The notes under the pieces were generated by a model. That model saw nothing but the letters and a program-made list of their open reading frames with translations. It had not been told where the DNA came from and did no database searches. Shown piece after piece: positions 49,369 to 57,956 of a stretch of DNA of 64,000 nucleotides. Made by a program: the position numbers and the translations under genes. This DNA comes from Paractinoplanes toevensis (GTDB taxonomy: Bacteria > Actinomycetota > Actinomycetes > Mycobacteriales > Micromonosporaceae), in the NCBI RefSeq assembly GCF_018332695.1, contig NZ_BOQN01000038.1:186001-250000 (forward strand), in the 5' to 3' direction. Within the stretch, counting starts at the first letter, position 1. Every line of letters starts with the position of its first letter.

Positions 49369-50223
49369 TCAGAAGGACAGCCGGGCCGCCGTGCGGACCA
49401 GGCCGGCGACGGCGTGCGACCGGCTGTGCGCCGGCCAGGCCAGCACGGTGGTGACGTGCGGTGCGTCGGTCACCGGCACGGCGACGTGCGCGCTCCACAG
49501 CCAGGACCGGGACGAGGCGCAGATGACCGCCACCGTGTGGCCGAGAGCGATCAGCTGGGCGAGCTGCGACAGATCGTGGATCTCCGGGCCGGGGCCGGGC
49601 TGGTAGCTGCCGTCCTGGCCCGGCCAGCGGGCGACCGGCAGATCGGGGACGGCGCCGAGGTCGGCCATGGTCAGCGACGTCCGGGCGGCGAGCGGATGCC
49701 CGGCCGGCAGCACGGCGACCTGCTGCTCGGTGAGCAGGTCCTCGGTGTCGAAGCCGGCCAGGGCGTCGAACGGCCGCTGCATCAGCGCCACGTCGGCGCG
49801 CCCGTCGCGCAGCATCCGGGCCTGGTCGCCCATCCCGCACAGCAGCACCTCGATCTCGGCCGCGTCCGGTTCGGCGGCGTGCGCGTCGAGGAGCTTCCGC
49901 AGCAGTTCGTGGTTGGCGCCCGCCTTGGTGGCGAGGACCAGCCGGTTCGTGCCGGCGGCCGCGCGGCGGGTGCGGCGGGCGGCCGCGGCGGCGCCGTCGA
50001 GGATGGCGCGCGCCTCGTCGAGCAGCACCTGACCCGCGCCGGTGAGGGCGACGCCGCGGCGGTCGCGGTCCAGCAGGGTGACGCCGAGCCGCCGCTCCAG
50101 CTGCTGGATCGCCCGGGACAGCGGCGGCTGGGCGATGCCGAGGCGCTCGGCGGCCCGGCTGAAGTGCAACTCCTCGGCGACGGCGACGAAATACCTGAGC
50201 TCGCGGGTCTCCAGCGTGTCCAC
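49369..50223 (-). CDS. LysR-family transcriptional regulator
   Basis: A 284-residue LysR protein. The N-terminal helix-turn-helix is ELRYFVAVAEELHFSRAAERLGIAQPPLSRAIQQLE (~7-43), and the effector domain begins around residue 90. It starts with GTG at 50223. It is divergent from an SDR gene, and the 92 bp between them contain a T-N11-A palindrome (50244-50258), so the SDR is its probable target. The GNAT gene lies downstream on the same strand. Confidence 0.88.
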   Translation of the reverse strand: MDTLETRELRYFVAVAEELHFSRAAERLGIAQPPLSRAIQQLERRLGVTLLDRDRRGVALTGAGQVLLDEARAILDGAAAAARRTRRAAAGTNRLVLATKAGANHELLRKLLDAHAAEPDAAEIEVLLCGMGDQARMLRDGRADVALMQRPFDALAGFDTEDLLTEQQVAVLPAGHPLAARTSLTMADLGAVPDLPVARWPGQDGSYQPGPGPEIHDLSQLAQLIALGHTVAVICASSRSWLWSAHVAVPVTDAPHVTTVLAWPAHSRSHAVAGLVRTAARLSF

Positions 50224-50243
50224 GGTCCGACGATAACGCGGTG

Positions 50244-50258
50244 ATACCGGCCGGGTAT
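50244..50258. promoter_or_regulatory. candidate LysR box between LysR and SDR genes
   Basis: ATACC-N5-GGTAT is an inverted repeat with T (50245) and A (50257) eleven bases apart, the LysR T-N11-A form. It lies 20 bp upstream of the regulator start and 57 bp upstream of the SDR start. Confidence 0.6.
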
Positions 50259-50315
50259 GACAGCGAACCGGAACGGTGTAAGGACACCGCCGCCCGGCGA
50301 GTCAGCATCGGCGTC

Positions 50316-51020
50316 ATGAGCGACACGAAGACCGCGCTGGTGACCGGCGCGAACAAGGGACTGGGGTACGAGATCGCGGCCGGCCTGGGCGCACGGGGCT
50401 ACCGGGTGGCGGTGGGTGCCCGCGACCGGGCCCGCGGCGAGGCGGCCGTGAAGACGCTGCGGGCGGCCGGGGTGGACGCGTTCGCGGTCCCGCTGGACGT
50501 CACCGACGACCGCAGCGTCACCGCGGCCGCGTCACTGCTGGACCGCCTGGACGTCCTGGTCAACAACGCCGGCATCGCGGGACCGACCGGACCGGGGTGG
50601 GTGCAGGACCCGACCACGCTCGACCTCGACGTGGTCCGCGAGGTCGTGGACACCAACGTGTACGGCGTGATCCGGGTGACCAACGCGATGCTCCCGCTGC
50701 TGCGGCACGCCCCGTCGCCGCGGATCGTCAACATCTCCACCAGCATGGCCTCGCTCACCTGGCAGGCCGGCCCGATCATGGCGGCCTACGCCCCGACGAA
50801 GTCCTACCTCAACGCCATCACCGTGCAGTACGCCCGGCAGTTGGCCGGCACCGGAATCCTGGTCAACGCCGCCTGCCCCGGCCTGGTGGCGACCGACTTC
50901 ACCGGCGGCCAGGGCCGCCCGGTCCAGGAGGCGGCGGCCACCGCGATCCGCCTGGCCACCCTCCCCGACGGCAGCCCGACCGGCCAGTTCGTCAACGACG
51001 ACGGCGTCATCCCCTGGTGA
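50316..51020 (+). CDS. short-chain dehydrogenase/reductase
   Basis: A 234-residue classical SDR. The cofactor motif TGANKGLG (~residues 10-17) and NNAGIAGPTG are intact. The catalytic set is S in NISTSMASLTW and Y-x-x-x-K in AAYAPTKSYLNAIT. The C-terminus ends in the compact form (QFVNDDGVIPW). The motif TGANKGLGYE is typical of carbonyl-reductase-like SDRs using NADPH. It is divergent from a LysR regulator that probably induces it. The substrate is unknown. Confidence 0.87.
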   Translation: MSDTKTALVTGANKGLGYEIAAGLGARGYRVAVGARDRARGEAAVKTLRAAGVDAFAVPLDVTDDRSVTAAASLLDRLDVLVNNAGIAGPTGPGWVQDPTTLDLDVVREVVDTNVYGVIRVTNAMLPLLRHAPSPRIVNISTSMASLTWQAGPIMAAYAPTKSYLNAITVQYARQLAGTGILVNAACPGLVATDFTGGQGRPVQEAAATAIRLATLPDGSPTGQFVNDDGVIPW

Positions 51021-51027
51021 CCAGGCC

Positions 51028-51669
51028 CTAATCCGAGCGGCCCAGGGCGATGGCGGCGGCGTGGGCTCGGTCGCGGGCGCCGAGCTTTGCGAAGATCGAG
51101 TTGATGTAGCTCTTCACCGTGGCCACGCTCAGGAACAGGTCGGCGGCGATCCGGGCGTTGTTGTGGCCCACGGTGATCGCCTCCAGCACGTCGGCCTCGC
51201 GGGCGGTCAGGGCCGGGAACCGCTCGCGCAGGCCGGGCTGGGGCGCCGGCGCGGTGGTGAAGCCCAGCACCAGGCGGTCGGCGATCTCCTTGGCGAAGGT
51301 GGCCTGGCCGGAGGCGACCGAGCGGACCGCGGCGGCCAGCTCGGCCCGGCCGGCGTCCTTGGTCAGGTAACCGCGGGCGCCGGCCCGCAGCGCGCCGGCC
51401 AGCGATTCGTCGTCGGCGTAGGTGGTCAGCACCAGCACCGCCGTCCCCGGGGTCTCGGCCATGATCCGGGCGGTCGCGCCGGCGCCGTCCAGGTTCGGCA
51501 TGCGCAGGTCCATCAGCACCACGTCAGGACGCAGCTCGGCGGTCAGCCGCACCGCCTCCACGCCGTCGGCCGCGGCCCCGACCACCTCGACGCCCTCGGT
51601 CAGGTCGAGCAAGGTGACCAGGCCGTCCCGCACGGTCGCCTGGTCGTCGGCGACGAGCACACGGATCAT
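51028..51669 (-). CDS. NarL/LuxR-type response regulator
   Basis: A 213-residue response regulator. The receiver domain has the phospho-acceptor aspartate in DVVLMDLRMPNLDGAGA, acidic residues in VLVADDQATVRDG and the lysine in GYLTKDAGRAEL. The LuxR helix-turn-helix is FPALTAREADVLEAITVGHN and ARIAADLFLSVATVKSYINS. Its start overlaps the kinase stop as ATGA (51666-51669), so the two form a two-component system. Targets are not apparent; the membrane protein gene upstream of the kinase is probably in the same operon. Confidence 0.9.
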   Translation of the reverse strand: MIRVLVADDQATVRDGLVTLLDLTEGVEVVGAAADGVEAVRLTAELRPDVVLMDLRMPNLDGAGATARIMAETPGTAVLVLTTYADDESLAGALRAGARGYLTKDAGRAELAAAVRSVASGQATFAKEIADRLVLGFTTAPAPQPGLRERFPALTAREADVLEAITVGHNNARIAADLFLSVATVKSYINSIFAKLGARDRAHAAAIALGRSD

Positions 51670-52799
51670 GACGACATCTTCCCGGGCAGCCGAAGAACAA
51701 CGTCAAAGGCCGCCCCTTCCCGTACGTCCATGGAGCCGCCCGCCTCGCTGACCCGCTCCCGCATCCCCGCCAGACCGTGCCCACCGCCCGGCGAGATCCG
51801 CTCCTGTTCCCGGGCGCCGCCGGGGGTCGAGGCGGTGATCGTCAAGATGTCGTCGTCCCAGTCCAGGTCGAGCGTGGTGGGGGCGCCGGGGGCGTGCCGG
51901 CGGGCGTTGGTGAGCAGTTCCTGCACGGCGCGGCGGGCGGCCGTGCGGCCGGCGGCGGTCAGTGTGCCCCGGTCGGCGTTGCCGCGGACCGCGACCTGGC
52001 CGCCCAGCGTGCGGTGGGTGGTGGCCAGGGCGGCGACGATCGTGGAGAGCGGTTCGTCCGGTTCGCGCAGGGCGGTCACCGCCCGGCGGGCCTCGTCCAG
52101 GCCGGAGACCGCCAGCTTGCGGGCCGCCTGGACCCGGTCGCGGGCCTCGCCGGTGCGGTTCGACTCGAGCAGGGCGTCGACCGCCTCCAGCTGGATGACC
52201 AGGCCGCCCAGCGAGTGGGCGAGCACGTCGTGCAGGTCGCGGGCGATGCGGGAGCGCTCGGTCAGGGCGGCCACCTCGGCGCGTTCCTGTTCCACCGCCA
52301 GCCGTTCCTCCAGCAGGGCCAGGGACTGTGCCTCGGAGATGCGGTACTGCCGGCGGCTCAGGCCGCCGATCCCGGTCACGGCCACCAAGGAGAGGACACC
52401 GGTCAGGCTGCCGCGGTGCGGGGTGGAGATCAACGCGTCCGCCGCGATCAGGATCAGCGATCCGGCCGCGGCGACCCCGACCAGGCGCAGCGGGAACGCG
52501 GGGGTGCCGGCCAGCACGATCAGGGCCACGGCGGCGGGCACGAAGCCGACCACGTCGGTGGTGATCGCGGCCAGCGATCCGCCGGCGACCATACCGAGGT
52601 AGAGGGCGGCGCGCAGGCGGCCCCGGCGCTCCGGCACGAAGATCACCACCAGCCAGGCGGCCCAGGCCGCCCAGGCCGCGATCGCCACCGCGACGGGGGC
52701 GCCGTCCAGCGACCGCTGGGCCAGATCGACCGCCACCAAGACGATGCCGATCAGGTTCAGGACCGCGGCCCACGGACGCTGGATGGGGGTGAGGAGCAC
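51666..52799 (-). CDS. NarX/DesK-type sensor histidine kinase
   Basis: A 377-residue kinase. The N-terminal ~130 residues hold four or five membrane helices with little extracellular sequence. The HisKA_3 domain has the acceptor histidine in RSRIARDLHDVLAHSLGGLVIQLEA, and the ATPase domain has ELLTNARRHAPGA and GGGHGLAGMRERVSEAGG. The GTG at 52799 starts it. It lies 4 bp after the DUF1453-like membrane protein gene and overlaps its response regulator. A membrane or envelope signal is likely. Confidence 0.88.
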   Translation of the reverse strand: MLLTPIQRPWAAVLNLIGIVLVAVDLAQRSLDGAPVAVAIAAWAAWAAWLVVIFVPERRGRLRAALYLGMVAGGSLAAITTDVVGFVPAAVALIVLAGTPAFPLRLVGVAAAGSLILIAADALISTPHRGSLTGVLSLVAVTGIGGLSRRQYRISEAQSLALLEERLAVEQERAEVAALTERSRIARDLHDVLAHSLGGLVIQLEAVDALLESNRTGEARDRVQAARKLAVSGLDEARRAVTALREPDEPLSTIVAALATTHRTLGGQVAVRGNADRGTLTAAGRTAARRAVQELLTNARRHAPGAPTTLDLDWDDDILTITASTPGGAREQERISPGGGHGLAGMRERVSEAGGSMDVREGAAFDVVLRLPGKMSS

Positions 52800-52803
52800 G
52801 TGT

Positions 52804-53286
52804 CTAGTTTCCGGCCATCGCGAAATCGCGGCGGGGCTGGCGCGCCGAGACGACCAGCGCGCTGGTGGCCCGGTTGAGCGCGAGGACCAGCAGGATGCTG
52901 CCGGTGGAGACGGCGAGGTCGGAGCCCATCCGGTGGCCGGCCACGTCGAGCACCACGCGGACCGCGATCAGGCCGATCCAGATGGCGATGCCGAGGGCGC
53001 CGGTGCGGGTCTCCACGACCCGCGGGTCGGCCGGGGACCGGCGGAACCGGGCGATCCGGCCCATCAGGGCGCCGGAGATCACCGCCAGCACCGCGGACAG
53101 GCCGAGGATGACCACGTCGACCGGGTGGATCGTGGCCGCCTCCTTCGAGAGCGACACCACGCCGACGACGCCGAGGATGAGCGGCAACTTGAACATCCGG
53201 GCCGGGTCGACGGGCCGCCAGGTGAGCTGCTTGGAGCAGATGTAGACGATCAGTGCGAGGCCGAGGAGCAGGTTGATCGAGGTCAT
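52804..53286 (-). CDS. small membrane protein, DUF1453-like
   Basis: A 160-residue integral membrane protein with four or five hydrophobic segments (INLLLGLALIVYICSK; LPLILGVVGVVSL; VVILGLSAVLAVISGALMGRIARF; GALGIAIWIGLIAVRVVLDVAG). It resembles DUF1453/CcdC-like membrane proteins, often found beside DesK/NarX-type kinases. It is the first gene of a three-gene unit with the kinase and regulator, 4 bp apart. It may act as a sensor accessory or as a target. The start ATG 53286 has only a weak ribosome site (TAGG). Confidence 0.7.
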   Translation of the reverse strand: MTSINLLLGLALIVYICSKQLTWRPVDPARMFKLPLILGVVGVVSLSKEAATIHPVDVVILGLSAVLAVISGALMGRIARFRRSPADPRVVETRTGALGIAIWIGLIAVRVVLDVAGHRMGSDLAVSTGSILLVLALNRATSALVVSARQPRRDFAMAGN

Positions 53287-53338
53287 GCCTACAGAGTCGG
53301 TTCCGCGGAGAAAAGATGGCACCAACCACGGGTGGTAA

Positions 53339-54325
53339 TCAGACCAGGCTGCGTGCCACCTGCAGGTCGGTGATCAGCACGTTGACCCAGCCGCCGCGCA
53401 GGGCGGCCCGGATCGCGACGGTCTTGCGGGTGCCGCCGGCCACCGCGACGCGGCGGGGGACGGCCCGCAGGGTGTCGGGGGCGATGCCCAGCACCCGGGC
53501 GTCGAAGGCCGACTCGACGTGCGCGCCGGTCTCGTCGAAGAAGCGCATGCACACGTCGCCGACCGCGCCGCCGCCGCGCAGGGCGGGCAGCTCGCTCTCG
53601 GCGAACGCGTTGCCGCTCTCCCGCAGCAGCGGCGACGGCTCGATGCTGCCCACCCCGACCAGGGCCATCGTCAGACCCTGGTAGGCCTGCAGGACCGGCT
53701 CGATGTTGGGGTCGGAGACGAACATCTGCCGCATGTCGCCGGAGGCGAGCAACCCGGGCGCGGGCAGGTAGACGGCCTGGGCGCCGGTCAGCGCGGCCAG
53801 CCGGCCGACGATCCGGGTCGCCTGGGTCTGCGCGGTCACGTTGCCGACGCCGCCGAGCATCTGCACGACCTGGTCGGCGACCGGGGTGGGCCGCGGGTGC
53901 ATGGCCTCGACGGTGGCCAGGATGGTGGAGCTCCACGAGGAGACGCCGATCCGCTCGTCGCCCATCAGCGTGGTCTCCAGGTAGACCGCGGCGGCGGCAC
54001 CGAGCGCCCGCATGATGTGGGCCTCGTCGGCCTGGTCGTCGGTGTCGGCGACGATCACCTCGGTCAGGCCGTACGCCTGCTCGATCTGCTCCTCCAGCTC
54101 GGCGTAGACGCCGCGCGGGGCGATCACCGTGGTTCGCACGATGCCGAGGTCGACGGCCCGCTTGAGCAGCCGGGACACCCGCGGCTGGGAGATGTGCAGC
54201 TGCGCGGCGATCTGCGGCTGGCGCATGCCGCGCTCGTGGTACATCCGGGCGACCTTGGTGAGCAGCCGGATCTGATCGGTCGCCAACTCGGGCGTATAGC
54301 TGTCCACCACTGGAAGAATATCCAT
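53339..54325 (-). CDS. SorC-family sugar-responsive regulator
   Basis: A 328-residue regulator. The N-terminal helix-turn-helix is HERGMRQPQIAAQLHISQPRVSRLLKRAVDLGIVR (~30-65), followed by the SorC sugar-phosphate-binding domain (~85-320: GLTEVIVADTDDQADEAHIMRALGAAAAVYLETTL; GVSSWSSTILATVEAM; GGGAVGDVCMRFFDETGAHV). SorC proteins bind phosphorylated sugars and control neighbouring sugar operons. The ATG at 54325 lies inside the sequence GAATGGATATTC, which recurs at 55789-55800 in front of the sugar operon. It probably represses itself and that operon. Confidence 0.88.
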   Translation of the reverse strand: MDILPVVDSYTPELATDQIRLLTKVARMYHERGMRQPQIAAQLHISQPRVSRLLKRAVDLGIVRTTVIAPRGVYAELEEQIEQAYGLTEVIVADTDDQADEAHIMRALGAAAAVYLETTLMGDERIGVSSWSSTILATVEAMHPRPTPVADQVVQMLGGVGNVTAQTQATRIVGRLAALTGAQAVYLPAPGLLASGDMRQMFVSDPNIEPVLQAYQGLTMALVGVGSIEPSPLLRESGNAFAESELPALRGGGAVGDVCMRFFDETGAHVESAFDARVLGIAPDTLRAVPRRVAVAGGTRKTVAIRAALRGGWVNVLITDLQVARSLV

Positions 54326-54327
54326 TC
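54316..54327. promoter_or_regulatory. candidate SorC operator at the regulator start
   Basis: On the minus strand the bases read GAATGGATATTC and cover the regulator start codon. The identical 12-mer occurs at 55789-55800 in the same orientation relative to its own downstream gene. Confidence 0.55.
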
Positions 54328-54376
54328 AACCTCGGATGGAGAGGGGCGGCCCGGTCGGACCACCCCTCCCGATCGG

Positions 54377-55639
54377 CTATTTCACCGTGACGATGACCCG
54401 CTGGTAGTGCTTGAGCGGGGGCGTGCCGTCGTGCAGGGTCACTTTCTGGCCCTTCCGGACCCGGAGATCCAATCCTTCGCGTACGGACGACCCCGGGTGG
54501 TGGTTGGCGTCGCGGTAACGCGGCGTGACACCCCAGTGGGCACGGGCCGCGAAGTCGTTCTGCAGGTCGGCCACCCCAGCGGGTCTGCGGGTAGGCCCGA
54601 TCGGCGGCGCCGGTGGCCGGGTTGACGTCGGAGGTGTCCAGCCAGCCGTAGGACACCGGGGTGAATCGCCCACCCCACCCGCCGTAGGTCGGCGACTCCG
54701 AGGACCGCAGCCCGTTGAAGTCGAGCAGGTAGAGGAACGAGGGGGAGTCGCCCTCGGAGATGAAGTCGTGCAGCCCGTACGTCAGATTCTGATCAGGACG
54801 CCAGCGGTTGTTCTCGTCGTCGCCGGGGGTCGGCTTGCCGTCCCGATAGGTGCGGTACTCCGAGAGCAGCGGACCGTGCCCGGTCAGGAAGTTCTGCTCC
54901 ATGTACGGGCCCCGGAGCGCGAACTGCTGATCGGCCGGCACCTGCCGGGTCCACAGGTAGGCGAAGCTCCAGAACTGGCTCTGGTTGTCGACGATCTTCA
55001 GATCCGGCCAGTTGGGTTTTATGTACCCATCGAGGGTCGCGTCCTGGTTGAGGATGTTGTAGATGACGACCTTCTGGCTGATCTTCCGCTGGAGGGCGGG
55101 CCACCGGTGAGTGCCCTGGTACTTCTCCTGAATGGACTTCAGCGCCCGCGCGGTGGTGTTGAGGCCACCCCAGGACTGGATGTAGAGCGGCCCCGGCTTG
55201 TCGTCCAGGATCACTTTTTCGATCCAGGACGAGCCCTGGGTGACCTTCTCCATCTCGCTGACGTTGTCGACGTTTCCGATTTTGTACAGCGAGCGCAGCT
55301 TGGCCGGCGAGGGATATCCGGAGGCGTGCCGGCGCAGGTTGGGGTAAATCTTCGAGTACCGGTCGATGTACTCGTCGAGCCAGGCCGTGCCGGTCCAGCG
55401 GTAGGGCGCCACGTCGGCGCCGTTCCCGGGAGCTGGAGTAGACGATGCCCGCGATGTCGAACTCGTTGGCGTAATACAGGAACCGGATGAACGAGTCCAT
55501 GTCGTCCACCTCGCCGTCCTGCGACACGATGATGCGAGGTTGTCGGGCTTCCGGAAAGACGATGCCTGAGCGGAGTGACTGCGGCCAGCGGTAGCGCGAG
55601 AGCGAGAGCCGCGGCGATCAAGATTCGTCTGGCTGGCAT
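54377..55639 (-). pseudogene. DUF1593 (cellulose-binding, nucleoside hydrolase-like) gene with three frameshifts
   Basis: Pieces in three frames join to one secreted DUF1593 protein. The signal peptide starts at ATG 55639 (PARRILIAAALALALPLAAV). Another frame, from about 55540, carries PRIIVSQDGEVDDMDSFIRF with the Asp-rich site and ends at IVYSSS. A third frame, from about 55430, carries ADVAPYRWTGTAWLDEY, YKIGNVDNVSEMEKV and FALRGPYMEQNFLTGHGPLLSEYR. The last frame (about 54580 to 54377) has DLQNDFAARAHWGV and ends VTLHDGTPPLKHYQRVIVTVK. The middle break seems to lack the expected F-H-W-x-G segment, which suggests a deletion; the last fits one extra G in TGGGGTGG. Several breaks argue for real decay, though sequence error is possible. 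Confidence 0.75.
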
Positions 55640-55736
55640 ACGCACGTCCCTTCGATGCATAGAAATTCAGCCCTGCATCGGTACCGGGTGCGAACGGTAA
55701 TCATCTCGTCATCTGAGAGTCAAGACGTCACGCCCG

Positions 55737-55766
55737 TTGACAACGGCGACATCCAGCGTTCACAGT
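55737..55766 (+). promoter_or_regulatory. probable promoter of the sugar operon
   Basis: TTGACA (55737-55742), an 18-bp spacer and CACAGT (55761-55766) precede the operon. The candidate SorC operator lies about 22 bp downstream of the -10, where a bound repressor would block initiation. Confidence 0.55.
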
Positions 55767-55787
55767 AAGCGCATGGCCAGTCGCCTA

Positions 55788-55801
55788 TGAATGGATATTC
55801 A
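55788..55801 (+). promoter_or_regulatory. candidate SorC operator in front of the sugar operon
   Basis: TGAATGGATATTCA is an inverted repeat (TGAAT-N4-ATTCA) ending 2 bp before the first ATG of the operon (55804). Its central 12-mer is identical to the one at the SorC gene start. Confidence 0.6.
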
Positions 55802-55803
55802 GC

Positions 55804-56439
55804 ATGAAGGTGATCCCCCGGGTGGCCGCGCTCCTCCTCACGGCAGTGCTGGTCACCGCCTGCTCGAAGGTGCCGGGCGTTTATGTGTACGAGAAGGACG
55901 GTCAGGCCGCGGCCGGCTCGACGGCCACCGACCCCAAGACCTACGTCGCGGACAACTGGGCCGCGAAGATCGTGCCGACCGTGCACGACAAGGCGGTCGA
56001 CGTGACCACCGTGGCGGCGGCGATCGCGAAGGACCCCGAGGCGGCCGGCCAGCAGTACGGCCACCGATCCGGCACCGGCAGCCCGTTCGCGTACATGGTC
56101 AAGGGCTCGGGCGTGGTCACCGAGGTCGACAAATCCTCGCCGACCGGGCCGATGACGGTGCAGGCCGGCGGCCTGAAGCTGACCATCGCCACCGGGCCGG
56201 TGATCGCCGGCACCGCGGTCCGCGACGCGGTCGGCTTCATCTCGTTCGGCGACTTCACCAACCAGATCGATTACGCCGACGTGGCCAACCAGATCAACAG
56301 CCGGGTCAAGACCGACGTGATCGCCAAGGTCGATCTCGCCGCCGTGAAGGGCAAGAAGATCGACTTCTACGGTGCCTTCTCCAGCCTCGCGCCCGGCACG
56401 ATCTTCCTGGTCCCGACCGAGCTGACGGTGGCGCCATGA
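55804..56439 (+). CDS. DUF2291 lipoprotein
   Basis: A 211-residue lipoprotein. The leader MKVIPRVAALLLTAVLVTAC has a proper lipobox (VTAC). The mature domain (YVADNWAAKIVPTVHDKAVDV, SGVVTEVDKSSPTGPMTVQ, FGDFTNQIDYADVANQINSRV, YGAFSSLAPGTIFLVPTELTV) is DUF2291, which is almost always encoded next to ribose-type sugar ABC importers. It is probably an envelope accessory of the importer. The next gene starts in its stop (ATGA). It heads the operon, directly behind a SorC operator candidate. Confidence 0.85.
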   Translation: MKVIPRVAALLLTAVLVTACSKVPGVYVYEKDGQAAAGSTATDPKTYVADNWAAKIVPTVHDKAVDVTTVAAAIAKDPEAAGQQYGHRSGTGSPFAYMVKGSGVVTEVDKSSPTGPMTVQAGGLKLTIATGPVIAGTAVRDAVGFISFGDFTNQIDYADVANQINSRVKTDVIAKVDLAAVKGKKIDFYGAFSSLAPGTIFLVPTELTVAP

Positions 56440-57956
56440 GCGCCGGGAAAACCAGCGCCGTTCTCGAGGCCAGGAACATCAGCAAGAGCTACGGCGGCGT
56501 ACGCGCGCTCAAGGACGTCACCTTCACCGCCCACCAGGGCAAGGTCAACGTGCTGGTCGGCGAGAACGGCGCCGGCAAGTCGACGCTCATGAAGATCCTC
56601 TCCGGCTCGGAGCAGCCGACCAGCGGCGAGATCCTGCTCGACGGCGAGCCGGTCGTCCTGGCGAGTCCCCGCGAGGCGATGAAGAGGGGCATCGGGATCA
56701 TCCACCAGGAGCTGAGCCTGTTCCCGAACCTGTCGATCGCCGAGAACATGTTCGCCGGTCGCGAGCTGCGACGCGGGGGTCGGTTCGTCGACTCGGGCGC
56801 GCAGCGACGCCGTACCCGTGAGGTCTTGAAAAGGCTCGGCCAGGACCGGCTCGACCCCGGCACGCTGGTCGGCGATCTCCCGATCGGCCAGCAGCAGCTC
56901 GTCGAGATCGGCCGGGCGCTGCTCGAGGACGTCCGCGTACTGATCATGGACGAGCCCACCTCGGCGCTGTCCAACCACGAGGTCGACGTGCTGTTCGGGG
57001 TGATGGCCGACCTGCGCGCGCAGGACGTGACGGTCATCTACATCTCGCACAAGCTCGACGAGTTCCGCCGGATCGGCGACTGGGTCACGGTCTTCCGCGA
57101 CGGCAGCCTGGTCGCGCACGAGTCGATGGACTCCACCGACACCGGCTGGATCGTCCGGCAGATGGTCGGCCGCGACCCCGACTCGCTCTACGTCCGCAAC
57201 AGCTCACCGGTCGGCGACCTGCTGCTGGAGGCACGGGGTCTGACCGCCCCGGGTTTCCACGATGTCTCGCTCGCCGTCCGGAAGGGCGAGGTGGTCGGCA
57301 TCTACGGGCTGATGGGCGCCGGTCGCACCGAGCTGATGGAGTGCCTGATGGGCATGCGCCGGGCGTCGGCCGGCGAGGTGCTGCTGCGCGGGAAACCCGA
57401 GCCGAAGGGCACCGTGCAGGCCCGGATGGCCGGCGGCCTGGCGCTGGTGCCCGAGGACCGGCAGCGCGACGGCCTGGTGCAGACCATGTCGGTCCGGGAC
57501 AACATCCTGCTCGCCACCGTGGCCCGGTTCACCCGCGCCGGGCTTCTCACCGGCGGTGCCGAGCAGCGCACGGCCGACGCCAAGGTGCGCGAACTGGCCA
57601 TCAAGAGCCCCGGCCTCGCCGCCACGGTGACCGCGCTGTCCGGCGGCAACCAGCAGAAGGTGGTGCTCGCCCGGGCGCTGCTCACCGAGCCGGTCGTCCT
57701 CCTGCTCGACGAGCCCACCCGAGGCATCGACGTCGGCGCCAAGGCGCAGATCGCCGCGCTGATGGCCGACCTGGCCGCGCAGGGCTTCGGCGTCCTGTTC
57801 ATCTCGTCCGAGCTGGCCGAGGTGATGGCGATGGCCGACCGGGTCCTGGTGATGGCCCGGGGCCGGATCACCGCCGAGTTCACCGCGCAGACCGTCACCG
57901 AGGAGGCCCTCGTCACCGCCTCCGCTTCCGAGAGTGTCCTGGAGGGCCAGCAATGA
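56436..57956 (+). CDS. sugar ABC transporter ATP-binding protein (RbsA/XylG type)
   Basis: A 506-residue double ATPase of the CUT2 sugar importers. The first domain has GENGAGKST, the signature IGQQQLVEIGRAL and VLIMDEPTSALS. The second has the usual degenerate Walker A GLMGAGRTEL, LSGGNQQKVVLARAL and VLLLDEPTRGIDVGAK. It drives uptake of monosaccharides such as pentoses. It overlaps both neighbours by ATGA (56436-56439 and 57953-57956), so the importer is tightly co-translated. Confidence 0.93.
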   Translation: MSAGKTSAVLEARNISKSYGGVRALKDVTFTAHQGKVNVLVGENGAGKSTLMKILSGSEQPTSGEILLDGEPVVLASPREAMKRGIGIIHQELSLFPNLSIAENMFAGRELRRGGRFVDSGAQRRRTREVLKRLGQDRLDPGTLVGDLPIGQQQLVEIGRALLEDVRVLIMDEPTSALSNHEVDVLFGVMADLRAQDVTVIYISHKLDEFRRIGDWVTVFRDGSLVAHESMDSTDTGWIVRQMVGRDPDSLYVRNSSPVGDLLLEARGLTAPGFHDVSLAVRKGEVVGIYGLMGAGRTELMECLMGMRRASAGEVLLRGKPEPKGTVQARMAGGLALVPEDRQRDGLVQTMSVRDNILLATVARFTRAGLLTGGAEQRTADAKVRELAIKSPGLAATVTALSGGNQQKVVLARALLTEPVVLLLDEPTRGIDVGAKAQIAALMADLAAQGFGVLFISSELAEVMAMADRVLVMARGRITAEFTAQTVTEEALVTASASESVLEGQQ

